Positions 4,750 to 7,345 of a stretch of DNA of 7,345 nucleotides are shown here, piece after piece. Below the pieces are notes generated by a model that saw only the letters and a list, made by a program, of their open reading frames with translations, searched no databases and was not told the origin of the DNA. Source of the stretch: DATKMS01 sp041497995 (lineage in GTDB: Bacteria; Desulfobacterota; Binatia; HRBIN30); contig JBGQHM010000337.1 in NCBI GenBank assembly GCA_041497995.1, positions 1 to 7,345 of the forward strand. Reading direction: 5' to 3'. Position numbers and translations under genes: made by a program. Each line of letters opens with the position of its first letter. The first letter of the stretch is position 1.

Positions 4750-5514
4750 ATGCAAGGTCTCACGGGAAAGACCGCGTTCGTGACCGGTGCGGGAAGTGGT
4801 ATCGGACGCGCCATCGCGCGGCGCTTGGGCAGCGCCGGAGCGCGCGTCGCCATTGCCGACATCAATCTCGTCGGGGCGCAGCAGACGGAGGAGCTGGTTC
4901 GCGCTGATGGCGCTGAGGCGTTGGCCGTGCAGGTCGACATCACTCAGTTCGATGCCGTGCAGGCGGCCGTCCGCCGCACACGAGACACGCTGGGCCCAGT
5001 TGGCATTCTGGTCAACAACGCCGGTTGGGACCGCGTCGAGCCATTCGTTCAGAACTCGCCGGAGCTGTGGGACAAGCTCATCAGCATTAACCTGAAAGGA
5101 CCGATCCACTGCTGCCGCGCCGTGCTCGACGACATGATCGCCGCGGGCGCTGGCAAGATCGTCAGCATCAGCTCAGACGCGGCGCGGGTAGGCAGCACCG
5201 GTGAAGCCGTGTACGCCGCATGCAAGGGCGGCATCATTGCTTTCTCGAAAACGCTGGCGCGCGAGCTGGCGCGCAACCGGATCACTGTCAACGTTGTCTG
5301 TCCCGGACCCACGGACACTCCCCTGCTGCAAGAGGTCACTGGTGGCGAGCAAGGAGCGAGGATCGTTGAGGCGATGCAGCGCGCCATCCCACTCCGCCGG
5401 CTCGGCACGCCTGAAGAGGTCGCGGCTGCGGTCGCGTTCTTCGCCTCGCCGGACGCCGACTTCATCACCGGCCAAGTACTCAGTGTCAGCGGCGGGCTCA
5501 CAATGGTCGGCTGA
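4750..5514 (+). CDS. SDR-family dehydrogenase, BadH-like (2-hydroxycyclohexanecarboxyl-CoA dehydrogenase type)
   Basis: This 254-residue classical short-chain dehydrogenase oxidises a secondary alcohol to a ketone with NAD(H) in the cytoplasm. The features are complete: cofactor motif TGAGSGIG (12-19), Asp37 at the end of the second strand (NAD preference), NNAG (89-92), structural Asn114, catalytic Ser142, and Tyr155 with Lys159 in YAACK. NNAGWD, SSDAARVGSTGEAVYAACKG, NVVCPGPTDT and the GQVLSVSGGLTM ending closely resemble, from memory, BadH of Rhodopseudomonas palustris, which makes 2-ketocyclohexanecarboxyl-CoA during cyclohexanecarboxylate breakdown. That substrate is inferred; a 3-hydroxyacyl-CoA or other hydroxy substrate is possible. 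The start at 4750 gives the family's normal N-terminus; the open frame reaches to 4699 but that part looks non-coding. No good SD precedes it. It follows rpsU by 196 bases containing a gene remnant, and a surE remnant starts 15 bases after it. Confidence 0.92.
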   Translation: MQGLTGKTAFVTGAGSGIGRAIARRLGSAGARVAIADINLVGAQQTEELVRADGAEALAVQVDITQFDAVQAAVRRTRDTLGPVGILVNNAGWDRVEPFVQNSPELWDKLISINLKGPIHCCRAVLDDMIAAGAGKIVSISSDAARVGSTGEAVYAACKGGIIAFSKTLARELARNRITVNVVCPGPTDTPLLQEVTGGEQGARIVEAMQRAIPLRRLGTPEEVAAAVAFFASPDADFITGQVLSVSGGLTMVG

Positions 5515-5529
5515 CGGCTCGCTGCACGC

Positions 5530-5724
5530 ATGAAGACGATCCTGCTCACCAACCATGACGGCATCGACTCGCCGATGCTCGTGCCGCTGGCGCCGGCTGG
5601 GATCGGTACGGGTGGTTGTCCCTTCAACGATTGGGTGAGCAAGGCGATCACGCCGTTACGACTGGACGTGTACGCGTCGCTGTCGAACCCCCTACGCGCT
5701 GCGCTCGAAGCACCGCGACGCTGA
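5530..5724 (+). pseudogene. surE: Decayed surE (survival protein SurE, 5'/3'-nucleotidase) with internal deletion
   Basis: The 64-residue frame starts MKTILLTNHDGIDSPMLVPL, which is the SurE N-terminus (normally ILxTNDDGIxxPG). After a short unrelated stretch it reads DWVSKAITPLRLDVYASL, resembling the SurE C-terminal segment (a VS(I/V)TPLxxDxT pattern). Intact SurE is about 250 residues, so roughly 190 are missing from the middle while the frame stayed open. The first metal-binding Asp of the NDD motif is His here (His9), and the central Ser and Asn metal/phosphate residues lie in the deleted part, so it cannot be an active phosphatase. No SD is visible. It begins 15 bases after the SDR stop codon, and its own stop abuts the stop of the convergent gene. 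A short novel protein is possible but less likely. Confidence 0.55.
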
Positions 5725-6249
5725 TCAGTCTTTCAACGCCGCCAGCTTCTTGGCGTCGAGCTTCTTCCACCACGCTTGCAGTTCCTCGCTGTCGAGGCCG
5801 TCGACGTCGATCTGCACGAGGTAACGGCTGCCGATGAATACCGTAAGCGTCCCGTCGTGGCTCTCGTAGGTGTAACGCTCGATTGCGGGGAAGCCGTCGA
5901 GCTTCAAACCCTTCTCGTAGCCTTCTGTATTCTCGGTCTTGGACTCGGCGACTACTGCATGCGCGGTTGTGAAGAATTGGTTGCCGGCACCATCGGTGAG
6001 CTTCACGGTGACGCTTTCTTCCCGATCTTCGCTCTCCTTGTGGTAGACCCGCGAGACCTCAGTGAGCTGGAAGCCCATCGCGGTACTGGTGGAGCCGTGC
6101 GGCTTGTCCGCCACGAAGCCTTCGACGCTGTCGGGTAGAAACGGCAGCAGCTTCGCGGAATCCACCGGCTCGACGGGCTCCGCGGCATTCGCGCTGCCCG
6201 CCAGCAACAGCGCCACAATGACTGCACCCGCGATTGTAAATCGCCTCAT
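5725..6249 (-). CDS. Exported protein of unknown function
   Basis: This protein has 174 residues. Residues 1-22 are a clear Sec signal peptide: MRR, a hydrophobic core (AGAVIVALLLAG), then SANA with probable cleavage before AEP. There is no lipobox Cys, so it is expected to be soluble in the periplasm or secreted. The mature part begins with an acidic segment and FLPDSVEGFVADKPHG, then alternates beta-like strands (SRVYHKES, ESVTVKLTDG, RYTYESHDGTLTVFIGSRYL, VQIDVDGL) and ends in a Lys-rich helix (WWKKLDAKKLAALKD). I recall similar unnamed exported proteins with a G(W/F)xAD.P.G start and an Ile-Glu-x-Tyr strand, but no function. The frame is open to 6294, but the ATG at 6249 places the signal peptide at the N-terminus; a G-run (GGGGGGG) five bases upstream may serve as a weak SD. 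It lies 60 bases downstream of the ATP-grasp gene on the same strand. Confidence 0.82.
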   Translation of the reverse strand: MRRFTIAGAVIVALLLAGSANAAEPVEPVDSAKLLPFLPDSVEGFVADKPHGSTSTAMGFQLTEVSRVYHKESEDREESVTVKLTDGAGNQFFTTAHAVVAESKTENTEGYEKGLKLDGFPAIERYTYESHDGTLTVFIGSRYLVQIDVDGLDSEELQAWWKKLDAKKLAALKD

Positions 6250-6309
6250 TAGAACCCCCCCGGAAACCGTTAGAAACAGGCGGGCAGGTATCACTGGCGC
6301 GCGCCGGAG

Positions 6310-7323
6310 TCAAAGCTCGCCCGCCGGGGTGCGCGTGCGCGGCTTGGGTATTTCAGGCTCCACCAGCAGTGCCTCGGCGATGTAGCGATCCAGATCGAAG
6401 AACTCGCGATAGTCCGGAATCTCCTTGAACTGCCGGTCAATCATCATGTGATAGCTGTCAGTATCGACCTCGAGCACGTAGGGGCCTTGACTCCCGGTGC
6501 GGATCAGGTCGACCACCCCGATGCGCATACCGATGACCTCGGCGCTGCGCAACGCGACCTTCTTCACCTCTTCGCTGACGTTCAGGACGAAGCGGTACTT
6601 CGCCCCGCTGCTCACGTTGATCAGCCAGTCCGAAGGGCGCAGATAGCGCTCGCGATATCGCTCGCTCCAGAAGATGACTTGGTTGTCGACGATGTAGGCT
6701 CGCAGGATCTGTCCGGGCGTGATGCCGCGCGGACCGACGTCGGCCACCAACCGCTGCACGTAGAACGGCGCCGGGTAGATGAAGCGATCGCCGTCCAGGC
6801 GCCGGTTACCGTCTGCCACCAACTCGATCTGGTACTGGTGGCTACCGCAGTCGCCGACGAGGTGATCGCCGTCGAGCCACACCACGATGTGTCCCTGGCC
6901 TGCACACGAGAAGCGCTCCTTGATGATCGCGAAACCGTGCCGCCGAACGAACGCATGGACCTCGGCTGGCTCGCTGCTCATCAGGGTATCGGGCACGGGC
7001 AGACCACGGTCGAGGAGTCGTTCTTGCGTCGCGACCTTGTCCCAGCAGAGCTCCTGCACGGCAAAGCTGGTGGCAACATCGACGCGCGGGAACAGGGCGC
7101 GCACCAACGCCATGGGTGCGTCCGGCCAGTGCGGCGACGGTGGTGGGTCGAACGGAAGAACGTAGATCCGATGCACCGCGGCCCGGCGCTCGCTGTCGGC
7201 CATTGCCGCTTCGATGGTCAACGGTTGGATCTCGCCGCCAATCGCCGCGGCCGCAGCCGCGAGATCGCGGACCGCCGGTTCGACAAACGGCGCGAAGACG
7301 CGCCCATACAAACACACAATCAC
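6310..7323 (-). CDS. ATP-grasp superfamily ligase (RimK/glutathione synthetase-like), start uncertain
   Basis: ATP-grasp enzymes join a carboxylate to an amine or thiol through an acyl-phosphate. In 337 residues there is a pre-grasp region (1 to about 90) with an opening Rossmann-like strand (IVCLYGRVF), then WDKVATQERLLDRGLPVPDT (95-113), the typical entry helix with Lys96. The ATP-binding strand has Lys135 followed by the glycine-rich SCAGQGHIVVW loop. GQILRAYIVDNQV (204-216) matches the conserved Arg strand. GVVDLI (269-274, Asp272) and YVLEVDTDS (282-290) form the metal site. Asp287 stands where most family members have Asn (EVN). The substrate cannot be read; peptide or amino-acid ligation is plausible. 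The GTG at 7323 is the last start in the window, but the frame stays open to the edge, so the true start may lie further out; an internal GTG at 7317 is another option. The following exported protein gene may share its transcript. Confidence 0.85.
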   Translation of the reverse strand: MIVCLYGRVFAPFVEPAVRDLAAAAAAIGGEIQPLTIEAAMADSERRAAVHRIYVLPFDPPPSPHWPDAPMALVRALFPRVDVATSFAVQELCWDKVATQERLLDRGLPVPDTLMSSEPAEVHAFVRRHGFAIIKERFSCAGQGHIVVWLDGDHLVGDCGSHQYQIELVADGNRRLDGDRFIYPAPFYVQRLVADVGPRGITPGQILRAYIVDNQVIFWSERYRERYLRPSDWLINVSSGAKYRFVLNVSEEVKKVALRSAEVIGMRIGVVDLIRTGSQGPYVLEVDTDSYHMMIDRQFKEIPDYREFFDLDRYIAEALLVEPEIPKPRTRTPAGEL

Positions 7324-7326
7324 AGG

Positions 7327-7336
7327 GGAGCGCTCC
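7327..7336. repeat. 10-base palindrome over the putative SD of the ATP-grasp gene
   Basis: GGAGCGCTCC is a perfect palindrome. On the minus strand its left half (GGAG) is the only SD-like sequence before the GTG at 7323, nine bases away from it. It may be coding if the gene starts upstream of the window. Confidence 0.25.
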
Positions 7337-7345
7337 GGTGTCGCC

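Overview
The window is high-GC DNA with long open frames in most phases and Shine-Dalgarno (SD) starts, so it is bacterial. The gene set fits an uncultivated soil or sediment lineage of the deltaproteobacterial/Binatota kind: a P-domain surface protein, a steroid-type thiolase, a BadH-like alicyclic-acid dehydrogenase and an N-terminally extended ribosomal protein S21. The lineage is an inference; the window holds no rRNA or other taxonomic marker. I see no tRNA, rRNA, CRISPR array, insertion sequence or phage gene.

Layout. Positions 2-751 (+) are the C-terminal part of a secreted P-domain protein cut by the window edge. Converging on it is a minus-strand block: a 542-residue membrane sensor histidine kinase (3686-2058), then a FadA5-like thiolase (1932-769). 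From 3687 to 4146 lies a 460-base divergent region without a convincing gene. It holds a perfect palindrome, a tandem octamer and a leader that looks structured. Next on the plus strand come a 34-codon Cys-rich small ORF (4147-4251), rpsU (4242-4553), a short Hly-III-like remnant (4590-4682), a BadH-like SDR dehydrogenase (4750-5514) and a decayed surE remnant (5530-5724). Converging on these are two minus-strand genes: an ATP-grasp ligase (7323-6310, possibly starting beyond the window) and a small exported protein (6249-5725).

How the genes may work together. The thiolase and the SDR dehydrogenase both fit beta-oxidation-type breakdown of ring compounds (sterol or cyclohexanecarboxyl-CoA type), but they lie on opposite strands about 2.8 kb apart and are not one operon. 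The kinase has no response regulator here. The ATP-grasp gene and the exported protein gene are 60 bases apart on one strand and may be co-transcribed.

The most interesting part is the leader before rpsU. A 10-base segment (3981-3990) is perfectly complementary to the SD region of the small ORF (4135-4144). The same segment can instead pair with an upstream copy of that SD (3963-3970). Between these elements lies a domain closed by a perfect 9-base inverted repeat (4005-4013 with 4087-4095). The small ORF ends in an ATGA overlap with an rpsU start codon. Together this has the form of a translational switch controlling S21, but it rests on base pairing read by eye. The segment around the SDR gene also carries two gene remnants, which suggests past deletion or insertion there.
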